Source of the DNA: Numida meleagris
Lineage: Eukaryota > Chordata > Aves > Galliformes > Numididae
Reading direction: 5' to 3'
Assembly: GCF_002078875.1 (NCBI RefSeq)
Contig: NC_034410.1
Location: 85,107,947-85,171,946 of the forward strand
Length of the DNA stretch: 64,000 nt
The translations under genes and the position numbers were made by a program. The notes below the pieces were generated by a model. It was given only the letters and a program-made list of their open reading frames with translations. It did no database searches and was not told where the DNA came from. Shown one piece after another: positions 36,700-47,960 of the stretch; within the stretch, counting starts at the first letter, position 1; every line of letters begins with the position of its first letter.

Positions 36700-38207
36700 T
36701 TGAAAAACAGTTACTGGCTGCCTACTCTGCGTTACAGGCGGTAGAGCCAATAACCCAAACATCTGAGGTCACAGTTAAGACCACCTTGCCGATTCAGGGG
36801 TGAGTGAAAGACCTGACCCACCTTCCTAAGACAGGGGTGGCCCAAGCACAGACAGTGGCACGATGGATCACCTATCTGAGTCAGAGGAGTAGTTCGTCTT
36901 CATCACCGTTGAAAGAAGAACTTCAAAAGATCTTAGGCCCAGTGATGTATCACAGCATTGTGCCAAAAGAAACAACGGTTGCTCCCCCAGAGAAGAGTTC
37001 TGTTCAGGAGGGGAAATATCCCATTCCTGAAGACGCCTGGTATACAGATGGGTCCAGCAAAGGCAACCTGAGCAAGTGGAGAGCAGTGGCGTACCATCCC
37101 TCCGCTGACACAGTCTGGTTTGAAGAGGTGGATGGTCAAAGTAGCCAGTGGGCAGAATTGCAAGCCGTGTGGATGGTTATCACCAAGGAACCTGGTGACA
37201 GTGCACTGAACATCTGCACAGATAGTTGGGCTGTGTATCGGGGGCTCACTCTTTGGGTCGCACAGTGGGCCACCCAAGACTGGACCATCCACGCCCGACT
37301 GATCTGGGGCAAGGAGACGTGGTTAGACATATGGAATGTGGTTAAACATAGAACCATATGCGTCTACCACGTTTCTGGACATCACCCCCTGCAGTCACCA
37401 GGAAATGTTGAGGCCGACATGCTGGCTCGAGTACGGTGGATTGAGAGCTCTCCTTCCGAGAACATTGCCCACTGGCTACACCAGAAGCTGCGACATGCTG
37501 GACAGAAGACAATGTGGGCAGCTGCAAAGGCATGGGAGCTGCCCATAACTATGTCAGATATCATCCAGGCATGTCATAATTGCGAAGCTTGCTCGAGAAT
37601 GAGACCAAAAGCCTTGCCAGAGATGACTGCCCACCTTGCCAGAGGATATAACCCTCTGCAGTGGTGGCAAGTTGATTATATAGGCCCTCTCCTGTGATCT
37701 GAGGGGGCCAGATATGCATTAACTTGTGTTGACGCGGCAAGTGGACTGATGCAGGCCTATCCAGTACCAAAAGCAAACCAGGCCTACACCATCAAGGCTT
37801 TAACCAAATTAATGGCGGTATATGGGACTCCACAGGTCATTGAGAACGACCAGGGTACACGCTTCACGGGCGCGATGATACAGCACTGGGCAGAGGAGAA
37901 CAACACTGAATGGCAATTTCATCTGCCATATGATCCAACGGGAGCGGGCCTCATTGAACGTTATAATGGCATCCTGAAGGCTGCTTTGAAGACAGACTCT
38001 CAGTCCCTGCAGAGGTGGACAAAGAGACTCTATGAAACCCTGCGGGACCTGAATGAAAGGCCAAAAGATGGCAGACCCAGTGCCCCGAAGATGCTACAGA
38101 CAACATGGGCCTCCCCTCTTAGGATCCAAATTATGGGCACCGACAATCGGGTAAGACCCCAAACTGGTAATGAAAATAACTTCTGCTTCCTGCCCCAGAG
38201 AATCTAG
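36600..38207 (+). pseudogene. pol: RNase H and integrase, broken
   Basis: This is the continuation of pol in the next frame after a shift near 36600. TGA stops lie at 36801-36803 and 37695-37697, and the frame ends at 38207. RNase H, which degrades RNA in the RNA-DNA hybrid, keeps its acidic residues: YTDGSS (D at 37047), WAELQAV, TDSWAVYRG and VEADMLA. Integrase follows with a zinc-binding region (His residues from about 37470, then CHNCEAC near 37573-37593) and the catalytic core. Its three acidic residues are D in VDYIGP (37674), D in ENDQG (37848) and E in LIERYNG (37956). Exactly 35 residues separate the last two, the D-D-35-E spacing of retroviral integrases. The C-terminal end includes RPQTGNENN. 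The catalytic residues outlived the frame itself. Confidence 0.9.
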
Positions 38208-38936
38208 AACCCGGTACCCATAGAATAGAATGACCTTGGAAGGTGCAAGTAGGACCAAAGTGGTGTGGCCTACTTGCGCCTTGAGGGAGATTATTGGAGA
38301 TGGGAGCTTCATTGTTCCTCCAGTGATTGGTACATGGCCTACTAACATCGTGGTCAACACTCCGGTCTTCATTGCTAAGGAGACCCTCATCATGTCCCTA
38401 TGGCAGATCAGGACCCTCACTTTGGTACCTGATATAGTTATGCAGTCACAGATATCTGGCCAAAGAGTGTGATACTGATGGCCGGGACATGCCCCAGTCC
38501 AAGCCGAAGTGTTGACCCAGGTCAGGAATACGGCCTGTATCTTGCCATGGAAGGCGGACATCCCCCTCTTGGTACGATTGAAACACCTGTATTACTCCCT
38601 GTGAGTCTTCTGAGTCTCTAGGATCACCAGAAGGAGTGAAATGTCATCGGAGCGTTCCAGTGTTGCTGTGAGATCAAGCACAACACCTGGTGATGGCCTA
38701 TGTGGGACTGGTGGAGCATGAGACGGACTTGCACCAAACAACTGCATGCCTCCAGTAACGTCATCGAGCACTGGCCCATGAGACAACATGAACCTCAACC
38801 ACGAACCGATCATCAATCGTCTCACATTGTGTCAACCTGCATCGCGACGGGCAATTGTATAATCGTCGCAGTGTGTCAGATCCCTGTATCAGGGAAGGCT
38901 CACGCTCCAGCTGACTCAATCATTGGTTCATGCCAT
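38208..38936 (+). pseudogene. Degenerate 3' internal region of the provirus, no env seen
   Basis: About 730 bp between integrase and the polypurine tract. All frames are interrupted; the longest sense frame (38230-38472) has no recognised domain. ERV-L elements often carry a dUTPase after integrase and no env. No clear dUTPase motif, signal peptide, fusion peptide or transmembrane segment can be read here, so the content stays unassigned. Confidence 0.55.
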
Positions 38937-38948
38937 GAAGGGGTGGAG
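38937..38948 (+). other. Polypurine tract
   Basis: gaaggggtggag lies directly before the first TG of the 3' LTR. This is the expected place for the RNase-H-resistant primer of plus-strand DNA synthesis. It contains one pyrimidine. The same eleven bases, gaaggggtgga, recur inside the 3' LTR at 39055-39065. Confidence 0.75.
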
Positions 38949-39281
38949 TGTATGGGAACTGCTGAGTCATGGCCTGAACCACTGATTGAGTGCCTGGAGG
39001 AAAGACCCAGTCAGCCCCGGGAGCACAGGTGAAGGCAATTCAGCTGTGCAACCAGAAGGGGTGGATCCAGGCTCCATTAAGCCTCATTTAAGGGCTGACT
39101 GCCCCTGAGGAAGGATCTCTTCCTGGAGATCCCTCCTTGGTGGGAGCCTTTCCCTACGAGCCCAAAATCTTCCGATCCAGGTGAGAGCTCTATTTTCCTT
39201 CCACCTTTTTTGTAACGCTATTTCCATTGCATTAGTCCTTCTGATCGCTACACCATCACATTAGTCCTTCTGCTCGTTACA
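38949..39281 (+). repeat. 3' LTR, 333 bp
   Basis: Begins tgtatgggaactgctgag and ends gttaca, giving the TG...CA ends of a retroviral LTR. It is the longer form of the repeat and agrees in length with the solo LTR at 1818-2151. Its U3 portion contains accagaaggggtgga (39051-39065), absent from the 5' LTR. It is followed by tatac (39282-39286), the likely target duplication. Confidence 0.92.
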
Positions 39282-39286
39282 TATAC

Positions 39287-42200
39287 AAATATGTATTTTA
39301 AATAAGGTGCTACAATTGCGTTCTAGCATTCTGTCTAATTCAACCCTTTTGCAGGAATGGCAGATTCAGTCAAGACAGGGAAAGTCTACAGTCACATTCA
39401 CCACTCAGTTATTTCCTGCTGCTTTTGTCTTTAGTGACACAATTCCATTTGTTGAGGATCTTTATCACATGGAGATGACCAAGTCACATCACCTTTCATT
39501 CATTCAAGGAGCCTGCCCTTGTTGCCTAAGGCAGCCACAAGGCTTCCTGATTTCTGAATGATCCTTGTTGCAAGCAGGGAGACAGTTTAGTCAGATATAA
39601 AAAGAGCATATTCCTAGGGGTGTAGTTACTGAAACCACTGAATACTGAAAGACGTAATTTTTCTGTTCTTTGGTGCTTCTCAAGAGAAGCCTTAAAACAA
39701 AATTGCACCACTGAAAATGTAATGTTGCACAGAAAGCTGAAGTCATGCTTCTAGTCAAAGAATCCATTCTCTGTAGTAGGCTTCACTTTGTGACCAGTAT
39801 TTAGGGACTGTAGAGCCACCTCTGAACAGACATTGGAGACTTGCTAGTTGGAACTTGCTAATATAACCATCCATTTGTGTATATCATTTTCTGTATGGAA
39901 GATAGGGATGGGGGATATTTTCTCACTTATCCACCATGTGATTTATGTGAGCAGAGATGGAAAACATAGGCAGAGGAGTAATCAGATACTCTTTCTTGAA
40001 GCCATAGCGTGACAGCGGAACTGTGACACTGATTGAGAGCATTAGGGATCTGGCTTGCCTTCACATTGTCAAGCGAAGCAACTAAAGGAGACTGAAGAAC
40101 ATGACTCAATTCATATGTTTCTAACCTAGTATTTCAGTTCTCTGTGATAGCTGGACTTCCTAAAAATGTAAACACAAGTTAAAGTAAATGTGTTCTTTTG
40201 ATGTTTCTGTATTGATTGAATCTATTTCATTTAAATAGAAGAATAGGAGGAAAGCAACTGTGATGAGAAGAGAGAACATCTAGCCCCATGCTTTGTCTCT
40301 TCCCAGGCAAATGATAGTAGAACTGCCCCAGAGAGGAGGCTGAGGCTTAGGAGAAGTGCACTTGTGTATCTTGCCTTCATCTTGCAAGCTGTTCTACCAT
40401 AATAGTCATGAACGAAGGCTGAGATGTGACTGAATAGATTTCAGCACCACACAGTGGAGAGGAAGTTCTGGCAGCTACAAAGTGCCCATGACAAGGTATG
40501 GCTGCCTATCTTAACCTTTAATTTAACTAAGAGAGAGAATTTGCCCCCTCTGTTCATAACAGATGGAGGTGAGTTACTTTTATATCCATAGATCGGCTTT
40601 TTATGGCTGAAGGTACTAGCTGTTCCTCAAGAAAAATAAGATGAAAGAATGAAGATTTGTTTGTTCTTGAGGCACAGTTGCTAGTAAACAATAGTGTCTG
40701 CAATTTGAATTGGTCCAAAGTCTGAGTCTCACTTCAAAAACCCAGCTTTATATGTTGAACGAACAATTTATCAAGAGTTTAGTTCAACAGACGGCTACAG
40801 TCTAGAGGAGAAAATGGAACCACTGTTTCCATGCATGATAAAATAAGTGTTAAACAAGAATGAACCAGCATCTGTGAGGGACTTTTTTTTTCTCTTTTAG
40901 CACTAGAAACATACAAGGAGATTACTCTTGTGGCTGTGGCGGTGGACTGAGAATTACAACATGATTCCTGGCACTGCCACAGATTTGTTGTCTGTTCACT
41001 TAATTTGTCCATGTTTTGGATCCCAACTGACCTCACAGGAGGATTCTTTCTTTAATGCAACCACAATGAAGATGCTTTCTTTAATGTTTGTGAGGGATTT
41101 TGAATCACTGGTGAACAGAGCTGTGTAGGACCCTTGAGACGTTTAAATTATATAAGTATTATGTAAGTCATCTTTGTCACCTCAGAATATCTGGGCTGTT
41201 CCCCACCAATGAACTAGACTTGTAGCCTACAGACTTTCAAAAGTGATAATGAAATTGTGGATTCAAAACATTTATCTGCCAGTCTGTGTTGGCATAAGCC
41301 TCAAACATTGTTCTCAAGCTAGCACTCCTGAAATTTATTATGAACTAAAAGAACTTCCCAACAGCCTGCCATTATTACTAGAGAAAGAATGTATGACAGG
41401 GACTGCCATTTAGGCCACCATTTGGAATGACATTTAGGAGCTACTGCCTGGAGTTGACATCCAGAATAATGAGGCTGACATTAAGAGGACCCACCCAGCA
41501 AGCAGAGGCAGAAGTAATCTAATTGTTGCTGCTTTCCTTCAGACTTCTCCCCTCTATCTGTTCCTGGCTTTCCTCCAAAATAAATTACTCTAATTGTAGC
41601 AAAAAAAATGGAATGGAGAAGAGTTATTCTGTTTAGTTTGTGAACTGGTATTTTCAAGTTTCCTTAATGACTAATATAATGGAGAGGTTATTATCAAAAT
41701 ATGCAGTGTCCAAACTGTATTAAAGCTCTCTTAGGACCTGGCTTAGTATCTGTTACAGTTCAGCCAAACCAAATACAGCATGTTCAGGTAGATAATCTCT
41801 TGCTTCTTACTTTTTTGGTGTCTGTTCCCATAGCACAGCACAGAATCATAGAGCCAGTAAGGCGGTATTGACTGTTTTCCATGCTTCTGATCAGTGCAAC
41901 AGCAAGCCATTCATATGTCACACTATGAAAATCAAGAGGCTCTTTTTTGTCCATTGCTCCTCTCTCGAGGCAGACAACAAATGACCACTTGTCTATGAAG
42001 CTATAAATAAGATTGGCCGTGTCTTGTCCTCTCTTTAGTCACATGAGCTCCACTGTTGTATGGCATTTTTATTCTCCCTTCCATTCTTCATTTTTTCGCC
42101 AAGGTGATGCAACACCCTCAGAGTCAGAAGACAAATCCATTGCACTGTTTACACAAAAGCTGATACTGCTAGGAAGTTTCTCAGAGCAGCAATTTTTCAA

Positions 42201-43162
42201 CAATGTGCCAGAAACTCTACTTGTACACTTGACGTAAAATAATTCTATAAAATAAATAATTCTATATTCATAATATAAAATAATTATGCTCCTCTTTCTT
42301 CTTGCGAAGTTAGAATCATAAAATCATAGAATCAATCATTTACACAGTTTGATTCTATGTTTCTATTTTCCACATTTTTAATGGAAATTCAGTACCTGCT
42401 ACCAGAGAAGATCTGAGTAACTAACAAAAAAATTAATGACATTACAACTTTATAAGGACTAAGAAAAGTAAAACTGTTTGATAGAGGAAACGACTCACAT
42501 TCATATGACTTAGAAGATCTTCAAACTATACAGGCATACATGAATACCCATATAAACTGGAGAGCAAAGATAAAAGTTTCCCTCTGAAATACTCGCAATT
42601 TAAATCTCAAATATTGACCTTACACCTTAGATGAGTGTTGAGATTTCTCTTCAGATTAAGAGTCTTTGCATAGTTTATGGATGCTGGTACAGACAGTGCT
42701 AAAATTCTCTGCAGATGCCTTTCGTTTTGCAGAACAAGGCTCTGTATCTCACACATAGGTCCACACTTCAGAAATATTCAATCAGTTTCTCATTAGCGTG
42801 TTGATGGTTTGATACGTTTTGGCTGCCAAGCAGAAATTAATGAATTAGATGTCAAACTGGCTACTCCAGCCTCATGGTCAAGTGTAGTTAAGTGAGTGTA
42901 CACTCTTGTGCCATAATAAATCTCCTTCAGGCCATACAGATTCACAATAAGAGAAAACAGGAAAACCAAACCTGATCTAAACTGTACTGAGCACGACGAG
43001 GAAACTTGAAAATTAACAGTATTGTGAGGAAATTAAAAATCACATTTCTTTTTAAGAATGTCAAATAGCCCTAATTAAATGGGCAAGCAAACAAAAAATC
43101 ATATGATTATAAAAATTGATGCTGACTCTCAAACTATTAATTAGTTGATTAGGTTATGTTCA
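39287..43162. other. Unique sequence right of the provirus
   Basis: No gene or clear repeat family. Two tiny CR1-terminus-like strings occur near 41842 and 42312 but are too short to call. An AATAAA followed by an A run near 41579-41608 is not accompanied by an identifiable transcript. Confidence 0.4.
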
Positions 43163-43950
43163 CAGCCCAGTAGTTTCCTACATCTCTTGTGCTCTTTTTG
43201 TAGATGTGTGTAACATTTGCCAAGTTTCAGTCAGCTTCCACTCTCCAGATTTCCATGATCTTTAAGAGTGGTGCAGCTATATGTCCACTGATTTCTTCAG
43301 AATTCTGGGGTGAATCTTGTCCAGTCCCATGGGCTTATGAAGGTCAAGTTGTTAAAGCTGTTCTCTTGCAATATTGGTGATCACAGATGGAAAGTTATTG
43401 GTCCTGCAGTCCTGGTCCTTTAATTCTGAGCTCCAAGCAGTCCAAGATCTATTGTTACTATTAAATATTGAGGAAAAAAAACCAACATTAAATTCCTCCT
43501 TGCTTCTCAGATGACCATCCTCTCCAGGTATCAGTCTAGTGTTTTCCTTTGACCTCCTCTTGCTATTGACATACTTGAAAAGCCTTTTTGTTGTCTGACA
43601 TCACAGTGGCCAGCGTCAATTCAAGTTTGCACTAGCTTTTCTTGTTTTCTCCCTGCCGATGGAAACTTCAGCTCTGTACTCTCCATGTGAGTCCAGACCT
43701 TGCTTGCAATAGGCATTTTTCTGCCCTAGTTTCAGGATGGTGTTTTTCTGTCCCTGTTCAGTTATGCTTTCTGTCCTGCTTGCTTGACATGTAGTACAGT
43801 GGTGTTGCCTGCTCTTGGGCTTTTAAACCAACTCTTGTGGATGCGTAAACCCTCTAAAGTAGATTCCCAAGGAATCTTGAAATTCCCGAGGAATTCTGCT
43901 CCCTGAGAAACTTAAAATTTGCTCATCTGAAGTCCCAACACATGTCTGAG
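43163..43950 (-). mobile_element. CR1 LINE, antisense ORF2 fragment (linker to start of RT)
   Basis: The plus strand is the reverse complement of the CR1 ORF2 region joining endonuclease to reverse transcriptase. On the minus strand one reads a segment matching 'planned start of RT' (EVEAD-type residues before LANV near 43205-43245), then MGLDKIHPRILKK-like residues near 43300-43345, and the K-G-F linker near 43570-43600 (tgacatacttgaaaagcctt). Further along, cttttaaaccaactcttgtg (43830-43849) matches the reverse of another ORF2 linker part. It is old, with many indels and no long open frame. Both CR1 ends are missing: the 3' end is not adjacent, which is unusual for a simple 5'-truncated insertion and suggests later deletion or rearrangement. 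Confidence 0.7.
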
Positions 43951-44670
43951 AATGTTTCCATTGTGTTTCTCAAGCAAACATATTTATAGAAAATAATCAT
44001 ATCCTATACCAGCTTCTGTTTCACTAGTGTCTTTTCTTTTAAAATTCATTCTCTAAATCCCTTGCTATCCGAGTAAGCTGGTTTTACACTGACTCTATCC
44101 TTCTAAACATTGCTGATTAGAACTGAGCTTGTTATTCTAATGAGTCTTACTAAAGACTTATACAACATAATTAATATTTCCTTATCTTTACTTAAAGTAC
44201 CTCACCTGATGCCTCTTGGAATTGAATTTTTCATGGCTATATGCATTTACATTGCTTAATTATTGAGAGATATTTCCAGTTTTCTTTTCACTTGCTTTAG
44301 CTGCAATGTGTAGCAAAAGTTCTTCTAATTTGTCCATGTGATTTCACACTTTGCCTTAATAAGGCTGTTAATAATATTCTCCAATTCTTACTGCAGAATT
44401 CGTGGTCTTTCTAAATGTTGAAAATGGACTCCAAGTGTGATATCTGAAAGTTTTATAAGAATACAGCTAGTCCTTTCATTGAGATGACTAGTAATCTCAT
44501 TAGGGCTAATTTTTATAGGAAGGGTGAATTTTTATGTGTCACAACTGGTTATCTGCTCATGCAATTTTAACGCTTCTACGAAATGTATTCTCAAAATTTG
44601 CAAGAAAAACTGTAAAGGAAGAAGTAGTGTTGTATATAGTAGCTGGTAAAGCGGGAAAAAAAAAAATAAA

Positions 44671-44688
44671 CCACCACCACCACCACCA
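44671..44688 (+). repeat. (CCA)6 microsatellite
   Basis: Six CCA units following an A-rich run (44656-44670) and followed by an A/C-rich tract. A simple-sequence repeat, probably length-variable. Confidence 0.9.
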
Positions 44689-46157
44689 AAAAACAAACCT
44701 CAAACCAAAAAACAAATACAAACAATGCAAAATTCTTGTGCTGAAACATTAGATTGATGCATTCACAACACACAGTGATATAAAAGCAAGGTCAGAGGAA
44801 AGAAACTGATTCTTTTGCAATTCTATCATGCGAACTACAGAAACAGATTCCTTGCATTGAGCTGCAGATGTGAAGAAAATGACGGAAAGATTCCATATGC
44901 TGAAAGAAGAACAGTGCTTAAATATCAGCAGAAGGTGGCTAGAGACTTTCACAATCTATATGACCAACAAGAGAGATGAGAAAACTGATGATTCAGGTAA
45001 ACTCAGGTAGCATCCAATAAACATTCTGCTAAGCACAGATATTGCAACATAAACACTTTCTGATAGAAATAGAGTAGAAGAAATGTGTCAAGACATCCAC
45101 AGTAGTGTGATGTGATAGCACCGTTTTGTTAACTTACTTAAGAACACAGTCTCTCCCACAAATAGACTAAAAACTTCAAGAAACAGAAACAGACTGACAG
45201 CCATATTATTTTAAGTGCTTCTATTAAAGATTTCTTTGTGGTGGGTTGGAAGATAAAAATAAAAAGATAAAAATATTTCACAACGTATCTAGGACCACCA
45301 TCAAATAGTAAGGAAACTTGGGTTAGGGGAATAGCCTTATTTACTTGCAGTATTATACTGAATATGGAATCTATAGCAAGGGAAGAATTGTCTTCAGAGC
45401 ATTTTCAATGCGATTTAAGATGCTGAAAATTGGGAAGTGAACAGAATCTGGAACACTGAAGAGAAAAAGGGAAATTAGAGGATTGACAAATCTCTGAAAA
45501 ACCTGGTATGCAGAAGAAATGGGAGCAGATGGCAATGTGGTTCTGGACAGACTTATTCCTGAGGAGTTAAAAGTATACATTTAGGTAGTCAGAATCGTTT
45601 CTGAATTTAAATAATCCATAAGCAAAAATTCTGTTGAAATTCCGTTGAAATTCTCTGTAATTGATAAGATAGAAAGAAAACAATTCAAATGCCAAAACTC
45701 TGTGCAACAACAACAGAAAAAAGAAACAGCAAATCTGAAGAAAATAGCCTTGTTTATTTTCATGCACAAGGAGAGTTCAAAGAAGTCTCATTAGTATTTT
45801 CAGGAACTGTAGAAATATATTGAAACTGAGCAAATACTTTGTGATGAATAATTTATTGTTCATATGCAGAGATCTTGTAATGGCCCTTTAAAATTCAGTC
45901 AAACTCCTAGTTTTGGAAGTCTGAGCATCCAAATTTCAATTCAAAAGCTGTATTATGAAGGAAGAGAATAGGATATTAGTACCTAGAATGGTATATAATT
46001 CTAATAGAATTCAAACAAGGTGGTGAATTTTGTGCATCACTGCAATTTTTAATGTACTTGCAACAAAAGAAAACACAACAAAAACATTTTCTTCCATAAT
46101 CCCATTTACGTGTAAGTATTGTCCACTTTCTGGCATTATTTTCTGCATTTGGGATCT

Positions 46158-46179
46158 ATCAATCAATATATTGATTGAT
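46158..46179. repeat. 22-bp perfect palindrome
   Basis: atcaatcaata and its exact reverse complement tattgattgat are joined with no spacer. It contains ATCAAT/ATTGAT units like those bound by some homeodomain (PBX, ONECUT-like) factors. It is AT-rich, so chance remains possible. Confidence 0.65.
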
Positions 46180-47960
46180 GAATCAGGGACTTCATAAAAA
46201 GCACATTGTTTTTTTCAGTGTAGTAAAGTACACGAATCCAGAATGATAAATACTATGTCTGCCCATTGTTTCTTAGATTAGATAAATGGATATTCTATTA
46301 GATTTTCTAATAGTATGCTACAAACAAGCAACAATGAAGCCATGCAACTCTTCAGCACCTTTTAACTTTGAACATCAGGTGATTAAGCGTCTCTTTCAGT
46401 CTTAACCTAACAGTCTTTTTCTTGTTAAAGAAACTAATCGGTTTTAAAGTGAATAAAATTCCAAGATAACATACCTAATTCTAACAAATATTAATAGTAT
46501 TTTGTTTATTTATTAAGTGGAAAGCATTTCATTTATAATCCTCCTACTTTCTTACTCTTCAGGAGATATTTGACAATATTTCTTTATTGCTGTAGATTTT
46601 TTTTTTTTGTTGGAGCTTCTGGCTTGTACATATGATAATTTAAAAAACATGAATTTTTTCTGTTACAGAATTAGAGTGTCTAACAGTAAGAATTTCCACA
46701 ATGGTCCCTGTGAATAAAGTTGTCATTAAAATCTGATCTAATAGGCACAAAACCTGAACTCAAGTGATATTTGACCTTCAGGACTTTGCATAGTCATTCC
46801 TGTAGCTGTATGCAGCTGTTGCAGAGCTGCAAGTATACTTTTTTTTTCCCCTGCGGTGAGGGTGAAAAGCAGGCACTAGAAGGCTAAGGAAAGAGAAGCA
46901 AAGGGCTTGAATAAGATATGAGAAAGACACGTCGTATCTATTACTGCAAGAGATAGTCTGTAGCATTTTGAAGCCTACAGAGTTGTGAAGAAGAGGCCCC
47001 AAGGGACTTGTAATTCTTCCAGACAAAATTAATTGAAATAAGATTTGTGATCACCCATCTTGTGAGTTCAGGGTGCTCAGTTTTCAAATCCAACTGTTTA
47101 CGTGTGGTATGTCATTAGAAAGAAAGGAACTCTGCATAAAACCAATGCTGTTTGATGGTTTGCACAGCAGCCAATCATTTTTTTTTTATACAGATGCATT
47201 TGAGAAGTGCTATTAGAAATCTTCTGGGAAAACCTACACGAAGACCCTTAAAACATAGTTTCTGTCCAGGGTCCAGTTTTCCAAGCAAATCAGAAATTGT
47301 TAATTATAAGAAGTTATCAATGGAGAGTAACAAAAATGTTGCTTTCATCCCAAGATCTGTCATACTAAAAGTCCCTTATTTTTCTAGCTAGAGGATATGA
47401 TGGAAAAATGTAGCTACTTACCATAAAACATTGCGAAAATAGGACAGGAAATCATGACATACTGGAAAGTTATGTAATATCAATGCAAATACCAAGCAGC
47501 TCTGCCACACTGGAAGGTGATGAAAATTTTTGATGTTTCTCTCCTCTGTTGCTAAAGTCCCTGAGCTGAGTTCTGAAGCCTTGTACTTAGTTTGAGCCAC
47601 TGAGAGTTAACTTCACAAATGACATTATATCTTTTCCTAGAGGATTCCTTATAAGTGATAGCAAGCTTGTTCATAAAGGCCTCATGACATAGGAATCTCA
47701 CATCTTCTCTACGCCTCTCACTTCTTGGAAAGGACTAGGGTGCTGATGTTTAATCAAGCATCAAGAATGCTGTCTGTCAGGCATATAGGTGGTAAGTATG
47801 TGTGTGTATGGAAGGTATGTGCTCTAGCCAACCTTGAAGCACACATTGTAACATAGGATGAAGAAGGAATGGAAGACTGAATGAAGCTAGGAAAAAAATG
47901 TGCTAAAATTTCAGCTGAGACACACTAGAGACAGCTGGACTTTTCTATGAATATTTCACA

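Larger units (their letters stand above)
32584..39286 (+). mobile_element. ERV-L-like (class III) endogenous retrovirus with nested CR1
   Basis: A full-structure provirus: paired LTRs, candidate primer-binding site, gag, protease, reverse transcriptase, RNase H, integrase and polypurine tract, flanked by likely 5-bp target duplications. These are tatgc at 32584-32588 and tatac at 39282-39286, with one mismatch. The pol sequence, with its RNase H (SSQWAEL, TDSWAVYRG) and integrase (WWQVDYIGP) segments, resembles ERV-L-group elements, which commonly lack env; no env is recognised here. About 0.74 kb of CR1 interrupts gag, so the virus-derived part is about 6 kb. Hand comparison of the LTRs outside the indels gives roughly 18 differences in about 298 sites, near 6 percent, so the insertion is old. 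It cannot be functional. The family name would need a repeat-library search. Confidence 0.9.
43951..47960. other. Unique AT-rich sequence
   Basis: No gene or repeat family recognised. The right part of the preceding CR1 fragment may extend some way into this stretch in a form too diverged to read. A (CCA)6 tract and a 22-bp palindrome are listed separately. Confidence 0.4.

Noticed and set aside
38094..38561. 155-codon minus-strand open frame in the provirus
   Set aside because: It is antisense to the integrase end and the 3' region, with no domain; it is a shadow of the decayed sense sequence.
38208..38936. An env gene
   Set aside because: No signal peptide, cleavage site, fusion peptide or transmembrane segment can be read, and ERV-L elements commonly have no env.
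41579..41608. AATAAA followed by an A run, as a gene 3' end
   Set aside because: No open frame, exon or retrocopy is recognisable upstream; the motif is frequent in AT-rich DNA.
41842..41858. CR1-like string agaatcatagag
   Set aside because: Too short and with no adjoining CR1 sequence.
42312..42336. aatcataaaatcatagaatc, similar to reversed CR1 terminal repeats
   Set aside because: It could be the last bases of a lost CR1, but no other CR1 sequence is attached.
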